Assembly (NCBI RefSeq): GCF_900129615.1
Contig: NZ_FQWI01000008.1
Coordinates: 62,001-126,000 of the forward strand
DNA length: 64,000 bases
Origin: Pectobacterium carotovorum
Lineage (GTDB): Bacteria; Pseudomonadota; Gammaproteobacteria; Enterobacterales; Enterobacteriaceae
Direction: 5' to 3'
This document shows positions 20,129 to 28,205 of the stretch, piece by piece. How positions within the stretch are numbered: the first letter of the stretch is position 1; each line of letters opens with the position of its first letter. Under the pieces are notes generated by a model, which was given only the letters and a program-made list of their open reading frames with translations, ran no database searches and was not told the origin of the DNA. A program made the translations under genes and the position numbers.

Positions 20129-22318
20129 TTAGAAATCAACCGCGACGGACAGCATCAGCGTCCGCGGCGTTCCTTGCGATACCGTGCTGAACGACGTCAC
20201 GCCAGACCAGTAGTTGCGGTCAAAGGCGTTAAGCACATCGGCACGGAACGTGGTGGGTGCGTTAGAGATTCGTGTCTTGTAACGCGCGCCGAAATCAACG
20301 GTGGTCCAGGAAGGAATAGACTGAGTATTGATGGTGTTGACGTTCTGCTTCCCGTTATGAGTGACGTTGGCATTGAGCGTCAGATCGCGCAGAAACGGCA
20401 GGTCATATTCCACGCCAGCGTTAGCCTGAAAACGCGACGTACCCGGTGCGCGCTTGCCCTGTGCCCCCGGCGTCACGCTTTTGGTCAGCTCGGCATCCAA
20501 CAGCATCACGCCACCGGTCAGACGCAGATCTTCCAGCGGTGAACCGACGACATCCAGCTCGATACCCCGATTGCGCTGCTCGTTGGCATCAACAAACGCG
20601 CCGTTAACCAGCGCGCCACTCGGCTTGGTGATCTGGAAAACGCTCAGCGTGGAGATCGTCCCCAGTGCATCCACTTTCACGCCGGCCTCGTACTGTTTGC
20701 TCTTATACGGCGACAATACCTGCCCCGCATTGCTCGCATTCGCAGGCGCAATATCCCCTTTGCTCAGCCCCTCAATGTAGTTGGCATAGAGTGAGACGTG
20801 CTGCCAGGGCTTAACCACGACGCCCGCCATCGGCGTTATCGCATTTTTGTCGTAGGACGATGATGGCGCACTATTGCCGGGAACAAAGTTATCCGACTTG
20901 ATCTGCTGATAACGCAGACCGCCCGTCACTTGCAGCGCGTCGTTCCAGAAGCCAAGCGTATCCGCTAATGCGATACCCGATAGCGCAGTGGAAGAACGTT
21001 TGCTAATCGTTGCAGGTGCGGCGACATTCTGTGCAGGTGAAGAAACTGGATTGTAAATATTCGAGTTAATCGTTGTTCCGCTGCCGATACCGGTCGCCTG
21101 ACGATCGCGGTAGTAGCTGGTCTGTGCCGACAGCTTGTGCGTCACCGAGCCGGTTTCCACATCCGCGCGAACACCGGTCGCCAGCGTGTAGCGACTGGTA
21201 GTAAAGCGATAATTGCCCACAGCGGAACTCACATCGCCATTGTTATTCGTGACCTGCGGCACCTGCTCTGACAACCGGCTCACGTGTGCGCTGGAACCAC
21301 CCAGATCGGTAAACCAGGTGACGTTATCCGCCAAATCGTATTCGGTATGCAGCAGCACCGACTGATCTTTGGAGTGCCAGAATCCCCACGGCTGGGAAAT
21401 GTTGGTGTTGCCGTCCGGTGCATCGGGCACGGTCACACCAGCGGCAAACGAATAAGGGCGCGACGGCGCACGCGTTTTCAGGTGCTGGGTAATGAGATCC
21501 AGCGTGGCGCGGAAACGCTCTGAGGAGAAATCCAGCCCGAGCGAGCCGACCTGTGTACGTTTATCGCTGCCATCCCACACCGTGTCGCCGTAGCCGTAAT
21601 TGCCGTTAAAACGCACGCCGAGCAGATTATTATTGTCCAGCGCATAGACGCGGGAGATATCCGCATGCTGTGTGAGTTGGGAATCAGACTGCCAGCTGGT
21701 GGTGAGACGGGTCAGATTGCCTACGGTGGTCGGACGTTTGGTGACGGCATTAATCACGCCACCCACGCTGCTGTTAGGCGACAGCCCATACAACAGCGCC
21801 GATGGTCCTTTCAGCACTTCTACTCGTTCGATGTAGTCGGTCATCAGCTGATAGTTGGGCGCAACACCATAGACGCCGTTCATGGCGATATCGCTAAGGT
21901 TGCCCTCATTAAGTGGAAAACCTCGGATGTAGTAAGAATCCAGCAGACCGCCCTGAGAACTGCTCACCCGCACCGAGGCGTCATGCGCGACCACCTGCCC
22001 CAGCGTCTGGGCCTGTTTATTTTCAATAAACGATGAGGTCATGTTGCTGACGTTAAACGGCGTATCCATAACGTCCTTTTTACCCAGCAGCCCGGTACTG
22101 GACGACCGCGCCGACATGCCGCCCGCGACCAGTCCCTGCACGGCTTCCGCGTCTTTGGCTTCCACCACGATCGTGGAATCATCACGCTCGCCCGTAGCAG
22201 CCTGCGCGGGTATCGCGATGCCGCCTAGCACAGCCGTTACGGCGATGGCTAACGCAGAGGGAATAGGAAAACGAGTCTTCCCAGTAGTAGGTGGAGTGAA
22301 GTTCTTCCTGGCGTTCAT
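20129..22318 (-). CDS. TonB-dependent outer-membrane siderophore receptor
   Basis: About 729 residues: signal peptide (SALAIAVTAVLGGIAIPAQAA), TonB-box-like DDSTIVVEA just after it, a plug domain with YYIRGFP and the ERVEVLKGPSALLYG motif, and a 22-strand barrel ending in a terminal aromatic residue (VAVDF), the BAM recognition signal. It belongs to the FhuE/FoxA-like siderophore receptor group. It probably imports the ferric form of the locus's own siderophore. The frame is open from a TTG at 22339, but the ATG at 22318 directly before NARKNF gives a normal signal peptide. Confidence 0.9.
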   Translation of the reverse strand: MNARKNFTPPTTGKTRFPIPSALAIAVTAVLGGIAIPAQAATGERDDSTIVVEAKDAEAVQGLVAGGMSARSSSTGLLGKKDVMDTPFNVSNMTSSFIENKQAQTLGQVVAHDASVRVSSSQGGLLDSYYIRGFPLNEGNLSDIAMNGVYGVAPNYQLMTDYIERVEVLKGPSALLYGLSPNSSVGGVINAVTKRPTTVGNLTRLTTSWQSDSQLTQHADISRVYALDNNNLLGVRFNGNYGYGDTVWDGSDKRTQVGSLGLDFSSERFRATLDLITQHLKTRAPSRPYSFAAGVTVPDAPDGNTNISQPWGFWHSKDQSVLLHTEYDLADNVTWFTDLGGSSAHVSRLSEQVPQVTNNNGDVSSAVGNYRFTTSRYTLATGVRADVETGSVTHKLSAQTSYYRDRQATGIGSGTTINSNIYNPVSSPAQNVAAPATISKRSSTALSGIALADTLGFWNDALQVTGGLRYQQIKSDNFVPGNSAPSSSYDKNAITPMAGVVVKPWQHVSLYANYIEGLSKGDIAPANASNAGQVLSPYKSKQYEAGVKVDALGTISTLSVFQITKPSGALVNGAFVDANEQRNRGIELDVVGSPLEDLRLTGGVMLLDAELTKSVTPGAQGKRAPGTSRFQANAGVEYDLPFLRDLTLNANVTHNGKQNVNTINTQSIPSWTTVDFGARYKTRISNAPTTFRADVLNAFDRNYWSGVTSFSTVSQGTPRTLMLSVAVDF

Positions 22319-22400
22319 CAACAAAGTTATCCATCTCAAAATGAGGAGTGAAAAAGATGCTCCCGTTTTTCAGCCGGTAAGGCAGGAGCATCGCCATACA

Positions 22401-24302
22401 TCACGGCTCGACGCGAGTTTTCTCCCCTTCCGTGAGGAAAGGATTGCTCAGGCCGTGCTGAATTCGGTAGTCGCGATATTCCTGGATGTGCATTCGCAGC
22501 AGCGAACGCGTATACCAGGGCTGGGTCAGAAACATGTCGCGTTCGGTCTGCCATAGCTCGCCATCAACGCGCGACTTCACCGCATCAAACGCTGCGGCCG
22601 TTTCTTCTTTCATCACCCGCCACAACCGCGCATCGGCAAAGCCGTATTCCGCACTCAGCGCCAGCGCCAATTCGTGCAGATGGCTTACAAAACAGGCATC
22701 GACGACAAACATCCGCACGGGTTCGATGTCGTCTTCAAAGACCGTAGGCAGAATGCCGGGCCAGACGTAGGGTTGCAGATGATGGCCACGCTGACGCAGC
22801 AGGGGCGCGTAGGTGCGCCCATCACCGAAATCGCGGATTAATAGCCCCTGCGCGACGCCTTCGGGCGAAAAGAGGATCTGGCTGTTCTGCTGATGCGCTT
22901 CCAGCCCGATGCCGTACAGCAGATAGATAGCGATGACAGGGCGGGTAACCGCACGAACGTATTGACGGAACCACGCCTCTGCGCCAAGCCCGGACAGCGT
23001 TACCAGCTCGGTGAACAGCGGCTGGTCGCGGTGCGGCAGCGCCGTAAACAGCGTCGCGACGGTCACAGGCAGCGCGCCGTCGGTACGTTCATAAACGCGG
23101 GCATCGCGGAAGACGACAGAAAGATGCTTACCCGGCGCATCATCCTGATGAACCGCGTGCTTGTAGTGGAACGCGGTCTCTTCGCGGAAAAACGCCAGCC
23201 GCTGTTCGAACCCGCCTTCCTGCGCCAGAATCGCTTCGATAATGGTGCTGATACGTGGCCCCATCTGGATGGATTTCGCCTGTAGGCTGCGCATTTCGCT
23301 GGTCATCCAGATGGCGACGGGCAATTTGATGAAGGGAGAAGAAGATGGCTCAACGGGCAATACGGTACGGAACGACATCCCCGGCAGCGTGATGAGATCC
23401 GGGCCGTCGGTGAGCAGAATCCCTTCGGCGATCTCATCCGCGTAGTGGGATTTCACCCAGTTTTCCAGATGCCAGCTATGGATGGGCAGCGGGAGCCACT
23501 GTGTCTCATCCAGCCCTTGCTGATTCAGGCGCTGCTTCCAGTCCAGCCAGAGCGCAGGAAATGCCTGAGCAAACCACGGGTGAAAATCATCAACGTGCGG
23601 CATGCATTCCACATACGCCATATCACGGCGCAGCGCGGTAATACGCAACGGCACGCGGGCGTTGAATTCGGGTGACAGTTGCTGGACGTCTTCATCGCTC
23701 AGGCCGGGGCGGGATTTCCAGGTCGGGTAGTAAGGGTGGCCTTCCAGCGATCCCCACTGATCGAGAAACATGGCGGCATCGCGAATGCTTAGCTGCCGAC
23801 GCAGCCACGGCGTGAAAGCGTTCTGCCCATCCTGCTGCATGGCATCAGCCACCTCAGCACGCCACTGGCACCGATAGCGCCGGGCGTTGGTATCATTACG
23901 GATGCTGTTACCGACATCTTTTTTCAGGCCATTAATGCCGCTGTCTTCAGGATGGAAATCAAAACTATCGCGAAGTAAATCAATCAATCGCTCGTGGCTG
24001 GTAACGGGAAAAGACGCGCCATCTGAATTAATATGATAAATATTTCCATTATTAATATAAGTGTTTGCCGGTGATGGGGAAATATCGTCGAATTTCAATA
24101 TACCTTTGCCACCCTGCAACGTCAGCGTTGCTTTCCGGGAATTATCCTTAATAAATATCAGGTCATTTTTATTCAAAATCCCTTCTGCAAAAAAACAGCG
24201 AATCAATCGCCTTAGCGCATTTTTATTTGAATAATCAGAAAGAAAATCATCTACATCCTGATGTATATCCCTGTGTTTAACATCGTCAGCCTTGATATTC
24301 AT
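22401..24302 (-). CDS. NIS siderophore synthetase (IucA/IucC family)
   Basis: 633 residues. NIS synthetases adenylate a carboxylate of citrate (or a derivative) and pass it to an amine. Motifs: HPYYPTWKSRPG (about 195-207), LPIHSWHLENW, SFRTVLPV with the following SS-FIKLPV, HQQNSQILF and RDFGDGRTY, covering the ATP and substrate sites and the FhuF-like C-terminal part. It is the only NIS synthetase in the cluster, whereas staphyloferrin B needs three. The ATG at 24302 is 5 nt after AGGAG. Its first 100 codons are AT-rich compared with the rest. It is the first gene of the minus-strand operon, with the promoter in the region shared with the CitE-like gene. Confidence 0.9.
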   Translation of the reverse strand: MNIKADDVKHRDIHQDVDDFLSDYSNKNALRRLIRCFFAEGILNKNDLIFIKDNSRKATLTLQGGKGILKFDDISPSPANTYINNGNIYHINSDGASFPVTSHERLIDLLRDSFDFHPEDSGINGLKKDVGNSIRNDTNARRYRCQWRAEVADAMQQDGQNAFTPWLRRQLSIRDAAMFLDQWGSLEGHPYYPTWKSRPGLSDEDVQQLSPEFNARVPLRITALRRDMAYVECMPHVDDFHPWFAQAFPALWLDWKQRLNQQGLDETQWLPLPIHSWHLENWVKSHYADEIAEGILLTDGPDLITLPGMSFRTVLPVEPSSSPFIKLPVAIWMTSEMRSLQAKSIQMGPRISTIIEAILAQEGGFEQRLAFFREETAFHYKHAVHQDDAPGKHLSVVFRDARVYERTDGALPVTVATLFTALPHRDQPLFTELVTLSGLGAEAWFRQYVRAVTRPVIAIYLLYGIGLEAHQQNSQILFSPEGVAQGLLIRDFGDGRTYAPLLRQRGHHLQPYVWPGILPTVFEDDIEPVRMFVVDACFVSHLHELALALSAEYGFADARLWRVMKEETAAAFDAVKSRVDGELWQTERDMFLTQPWYTRSLLRMHIQEYRDYRIQHGLSNPFLTEGEKTRVEP

Positions 24303-24464
24303 AACCACTCCTCATACCGATAAAACAAGTAAAAACCGATTGCAGTAACGTATAAAAGGGTGTCATTAAGTCTCGGGTTAACACGTCCCGAAAATTAATA
24401 AAAATGTCGTAATGGATAGATTGAAAAATAATGAACGGAAAGCTAGCATATTAACCACGACAAT

Positions 24465-24483
24465 GTAAATAGGTATCATTCTT
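24465..24483. promoter_or_regulatory. Candidate Fur box between the divergent siderophore transcripts
   Basis: The minus-strand reading AAGAATGATACCTATTTAC matches 12 of 19 positions of the Fur consensus, including a full AATGATA. It lies in the AT-rich 250-bp region between the synthetase and CitE-like genes, where iron control of both would be expected. Confidence 0.5.
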
Positions 24484-24552
24484 ATTCGCAATTAATTAGT
24501 TACATTTTAATAAAATATCTTTTAATCAATGAATTAACAGAAGGAGAGCAGC

Positions 24553-25434
24553 ATGGAACACGCTAAAACCTATCTCTTTGTGCCTGGTAATGCGCCCCAC
24601 CGCTTTCAACAAGCCGTCTGCTGCGGTGCCGATGCCGTGATATTTTATTTAGAAGATGCTGTTCATCCTGATGAAAAAAACCAGGCTAGAGAAAATATTA
24701 TCCAGTGGGATAAAAACGATACGGCCGTCTCTGAAATAAATTGCAAAAGATATATACGTTTAAACAAATTTGGTTCAATGGAATTCAGTGAGGATATTGA
24801 GTTTCTGAATAAACTTAATAATAAAGAAAAATTAAGAAATAACGTCCCATCCAAACATAAAACAGCCAAATGGGAAATTGTTTTACCTAAAATAGAATCC
24901 GCAGAAATGCTGCATGACGCGCGGAAAATGATAAATCGTAATAGCTCGGAAGCGGTTAATATTATAGCGATAATTGAAACCGCGCAGGGGTTGCATCATG
25001 CGGAAGAGATTTGTGCCGCAGGGGTAGAAAGAGTGGCATTTGGCTCATTAGATTTCTCGCTCGATATGCATTGCGATCAATCCCTGTACGCCTTGCTGTA
25101 TGCCAGAAGCCGCATTGTATTAGCGTCCAGACTGGCCGACTTGCCGCCGCCAATAGATTGCGTCAATCCTGACTTCACGCATCACGATCGGGTGTTAGCT
25201 GACGCACTACATGCACGCTCGCTCGGTTTCTCAGCCAAGCTCTGTATCCATCCTTCGCAGATCGATGCCGTTCAGCAGGCATTCGCGACGGATCGCAGCA
25301 AAATAGACTGGGCAAAGCAGGTTCTAAAAGCGGCCGAACACAGCTACGCTTTCCAGATAAACGGCGAGATGGTGGATTTACCCGTGATTGAGCAGGCCAG
25401 GCAGCTGTTGCGGGCACAAAATGTAGATGACTAA
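24553..25434 (+). CDS. CitE-like aldolase/lyase (HpcH/HpaI superfamily) of the siderophore locus
   Basis: 293-residue TIM-barrel protein of the citrate-lyase-beta group: KTYLFVPGNAPHRF (start of the barrel), ADAVIFYLEDAV with the metal-binding acidic residues, IIAIIETAQG, and GFSAKLCIHPSQI. Staphylococcal SbnG, in the related HpcH/HpaI family, is a citrate synthase dedicated to siderophore synthesis, so this protein may supply citrate or a citrate-like acid here; that is inference. A strong AAGGAGAG ribosome-binding site precedes the ATG. The first 450 bp are clearly AT-rich and the rest is not. It is transcribed divergently from the synthetase operon. Confidence 0.7.
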   Translation: MEHAKTYLFVPGNAPHRFQQAVCCGADAVIFYLEDAVHPDEKNQARENIIQWDKNDTAVSEINCKRYIRLNKFGSMEFSEDIEFLNKLNNKEKLRNNVPSKHKTAKWEIVLPKIESAEMLHDARKMINRNSSEAVNIIAIIETAQGLHHAEEICAAGVERVAFGSLDFSLDMHCDQSLYALLYARSRIVLASRLADLPPPIDCVNPDFTHHDRVLADALHARSLGFSAKLCIHPSQIDAVQQAFATDRSKIDWAKQVLKAAEHSYAFQINGEMVDLPVIEQARQLLRAQNVDD

Positions 25435-25479
25435 ACCTGTTTTCAGGAGAAGTCGCGCTTTTTACGTCAGCGATGAATC

Positions 25480-25499
25480 CGCCCGGCATAAGCCGGGCG
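25480..25499. terminator. Hairpin between the CitE-like gene and greB
   Basis: A perfect 8-bp GC-rich stem (CGCCCGGC / GCCGGGCG) with an ATAA loop between the convergent genes. No T-run follows on either strand, so it may be a transcript-end hairpin rather than a classical terminator. Confidence 0.5.
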
Positions 25500-25503
25500 A
25501 CGT

Positions 25504-25980
25504 TCATTTAACGTACTCAATCGAGTTGACGAACCACTCACGCGGGCCGTCTGGTGTGTTCACGGTGAATTCCTCATCAACCGCTTTTTTCAGCATGGCG
25601 CGCGCCATCGGGGAATCGATCGAAATATAGTCTTTATTGTCACCGTAGATCTCGTCCGGACCGACAATCCGCAAGCGCTTCACATCACCTTGTTCATTCT
25701 CGATCTCGACCCAGGCGCCAAAGAATACGCTGCCATCCTGCTGCGGCGAGTAATCAACGATTTTCAACTCCGTCAGGCATTTTCTCAGGTAGCGCACACG
25801 CCTGTCGATCTGGCGCAATAAACGCTTGTTATAGGTGTAGTCCGCATTTTCTGAGCGATCCCCCAGGCTGGCCGCCCAGGAGACAATTTTGGTAATTTCC
25901 GGGCGCTTTACATTCCAGAGATGATCATGCTCTGCCCGCAGTTTGTCATACCCTTCGCGGGTAATCAGATTGGTTTTCAA
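25504..25980 (-). CDS. greB: Transcription elongation factor GreB
   Basis: 158 residues as in E. coli. It binds the RNA polymerase secondary channel and stimulates cleavage of backtracked RNA. It has the N-terminal coiled coil with the acidic tip (SLGDRSENADYTYNKRLLRQID) and the C-terminal FKBP-like domain (RIVGPDE, ISIDSPMARAML). In E. coli greB is beside ompR and reads in the same direction as tex; here it is 12 kb from ompR and points away from tex. Confidence 0.97.
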   Translation of the reverse strand: MKTNLITREGYDKLRAEHDHLWNVKRPEITKIVSWAASLGDRSENADYTYNKRLLRQIDRRVRYLRKCLTELKIVDYSPQQDGSVFFGAWVEIENEQGDVKRLRIVGPDEIYGDNKDYISIDSPMARAMLKKAVDEEFTVNTPDGPREWFVNSIEYVK

Positions 25981-26154
25981 GTCGTTAACCCCGTTAGGCG
26001 CTTAGCGCGTACCACGTTCTTCACTATCCCTACACGCAAAAAATCGCGCGTTCATTACACAGATTTACAGTTTTGGCTAATAATCTATCGACAGACATAA
26101 ATATGTCATTTCTATCCCGTACTTTTAGCCACGGAGAGCTACGGAGAACGATTT

Positions 26155-27870
26155 ATGTTTAGCTTAGACGCCATTCTGCAAGATCTTGTCCCGCATCGCC
26201 ATACGCCACCCTGGCAGAAAACGGTTTTGCGTTCTCTGCTATTTGAAAATGAAATGCAGCAATTTGCGCGGCGTTACCCACATTTGAAAGGATTGGATCT
26301 GGTCGAACAGATTCTTGATTACTTCAACTTCAATTGTGAAATGGTCGAAGGGGATTTAGAAAATATCCCCAGTCAGGGGCCGGTGGTGTTGGTTGCCAAC
26401 CACCCTATTGGCTCACTGGACGGTCTGGCGCTACTGCGTACCGTCGCCAGCGTCAGGCCCGACGTCCGCATCGTCGCCAGCCAGCTACTCTCTTATGTCG
26501 CCCCGCTCAAGAATCTGTTTTTTTCCGTCGATAACTTCAATAACCGCACCAAACGCCAGCAAATCAGCGCCATCCAGCAGCATCTGGAAGGCGACGGCGC
26601 GATCATTGTCTTCCCTGCGGGCGAGGTTTCACGCGTCAGCCTGCAAGGGATTCGCGACGGTCACTGGCATAATGGTTTTATCCGCATGGCAAGCAAAGCC
26701 CGCGCGCCTGTGGTTCCGATTCATATCGGCGGACGCAACAGCGCGCTGTTCTATCTCTCCTCCATGGTTTATCGCCCGCTGTCCACCCTCCTGCTGGTGA
26801 GAGAAATGTTCGGCCAACGCGACCAAACCCTCAAGCTACGCATCGGTGCCAGAATTCCCTATACGTCCTGGAGTCAGGGCGAGTGGAACGCCAACGATCT
26901 GGCGGCCCGTTTCCGGCGTCACGTTTATCGGTTGGGACAAGGAAAGCCCGGCTGTTTTGCCGGTGAAAAGCCCATTGCGCTGGCCGAAGACCGCGTGCTG
27001 CTGAAGCGCGCGCTGTCTGAGTGTGAAACGCTGGGCACCACGCCGGATGGCAAGATTGTATATCTCTATCGTCGCGGCGAAGAAGATTACGTGCCGCTGC
27101 TGCGTGAACTCGGGCGCCTGCGCGAAATCGCCTTCCGCGCGGTGGGCGAAGGATCCGGCCAACGCCGCGATCTGGACAGCTATGACGATGACTATCTTCA
27201 CCTGATCCTGTGGGATGACCGTGAACTGGAGATTGTCGGTGCCTATCGCTTTGTCTCGACGGCCAGTTTGATCACAGAAAAAGGGAAAAGCGGCCTCTAC
27301 AGCCACAGTCTGTTTCAGTACGGCGACGAAATGGATCCGATACTGGCATCAGGTATTGAGCTGGGACGCAGTTTTATTCAGCCCAAATACTGGGGTAAAC
27401 GCGGACTGGATTATCTCTGGCTGGGTATCGGTGCCTATCTGGCGCGTTATCCGGAACACCGCTACCTGTTTGGCCCGGTGTCGCTGTCCGGCACCTTGCC
27501 GCCGCATGCACGCGACTTGCTGGTTGCATTTTATCGTCTGCATTTCACGCCCGATCAGCCGCTGGCTACGTCGCGTCGCCCTTATCCGGCCTCGCTGCCT
27601 GACGTGCTGAAACAGTTTGAGGGAACAGACTACCAGCAGGATCTCACGCGGTTGAAAAGCATGCTCAGCAACATGGGGTGTGCGATCCCCACGCTCTACA
27701 AGCAGTATTCAGAGCTGTGTGAGCCGGGAGGTGTGCGGTTTATCGACTTCGGCATCGATCCCGATTTCAATAACTGCATCGACGGCCTGGTGCTCGTCGA
27801 TCTGAAGCAGTTGAAAGAATCACGCTATCAGCGCTATATCGCCCCTTTTACCAGCGATAGCGCTTCTTGA
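26155..27870 (+). CDS. olsF: Bifunctional ornithine-lipid synthase, OlsF type
   Basis: 571 residues made of two acyltransferase domains. The N-terminal half is PlsC/OlsA-like: NHPIGSLDG (residues 82-90, histidine and aspartate of the acyltransferase motif), FPAGEVSR (153-160) and a VVPIHIGGRNS segment. The C-terminal half is OlsB-like (GNAT/acyl-homoserine-lactone-synthase fold): RREIAFRAVGEG-type opening, then YDDDYLHLILWDD and IVGAYRF. This order matches OlsF of Serratia and Flavobacterium, which N-acylates ornithine and then O-acylates the product to make phosphorus-free ornithine lipids in the inner membrane. A 14-bp palindrome (GACATA-AA-TATGTC, 26094-26107) lies upstream. Assignment is from domain order; substrate not tested. 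Confidence 0.75.
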   Translation: MFSLDAILQDLVPHRHTPPWQKTVLRSLLFENEMQQFARRYPHLKGLDLVEQILDYFNFNCEMVEGDLENIPSQGPVVLVANHPIGSLDGLALLRTVASVRPDVRIVASQLLSYVAPLKNLFFSVDNFNNRTKRQQISAIQQHLEGDGAIIVFPAGEVSRVSLQGIRDGHWHNGFIRMASKARAPVVPIHIGGRNSALFYLSSMVYRPLSTLLLVREMFGQRDQTLKLRIGARIPYTSWSQGEWNANDLAARFRRHVYRLGQGKPGCFAGEKPIALAEDRVLLKRALSECETLGTTPDGKIVYLYRRGEEDYVPLLRELGRLREIAFRAVGEGSGQRRDLDSYDDDYLHLILWDDRELEIVGAYRFVSTASLITEKGKSGLYSHSLFQYGDEMDPILASGIELGRSFIQPKYWGKRGLDYLWLGIGAYLARYPEHRYLFGPVSLSGTLPPHARDLLVAFYRLHFTPDQPLATSRRPYPASLPDVLKQFEGTDYQQDLTRLKSMLSNMGCAIPTLYKQYSELCEPGGVRFIDFGIDPDFNNCIDGLVLVDLKQLKESRYQRYIAPFTSDSAS

Positions 27871-27878
27871 TTGACCAG

Positions 27879-27906
27879 TGCGTTAGCCTCTAAAGGGGCT
27901 AACGCA
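27879..27906 (+). terminator. Hairpin after the ornithine-lipid synthase gene
   Basis: A perfect 10-bp stem (TGCGTTAGCC / GGCTAACGCA) 9 nt after the stop, with an 8-nt loop. A TTTTT tract follows only after 15 nt, so termination strength is uncertain. Confidence 0.6.
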
Positions 27907-28205
27907 CCACTCTCCCACGTTTTTCTCATTATTCCCATTAGCCAACGCCATAACCGCCCGCATTTTGTCTCTCAGATCACACATTTCATACGAAATCCCA
28001 TTTGCCGTAATTTACGTGATCAACTGAACGCTTTTCCTGCCGATATTAAAGATATTCTTATCTATATGTTTTTGAGGACGGGAGTTAACGATGTATCCCG
28101 AAAATGCGAAACATAGCTATAATTCCTTGTCATTACTTGCATCGATTACGATAGCAAGCCCCCTCCGTTATGCCTTCATAGCATGTCAAAAAATTAAGGA
28201 TGTTT
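27907..28205. other. Upstream region of the chemoreceptor gene
   Basis: About 300 bases with no credible gene. It contains a possible flagellar (FliA) promoter, listed separately, and an AT-rich leader before the chemoreceptor start. Confidence 0.5.
28020..28046 (+). promoter_or_regulatory. Possible sigma-28 (FliA) promoter of the chemoreceptor gene
   Basis: GCCGATAT (28039-28046) matches 7 of 8 bases of the FliA -10 element; the -35 at the standard 11-nt spacing (TCAACTGA) matches only 4 of 8. Chemoreceptor genes are usually FliA-dependent, which is the main support. Confidence 0.3.

Noticed and set aside
20129-24302. Aerobactin or achromobactin cluster
   Set aside because: No lysine monooxygenase or acetyltransferase (aerobactin) and only one synthetase with no acsABCDEF arrangement (achromobactin).
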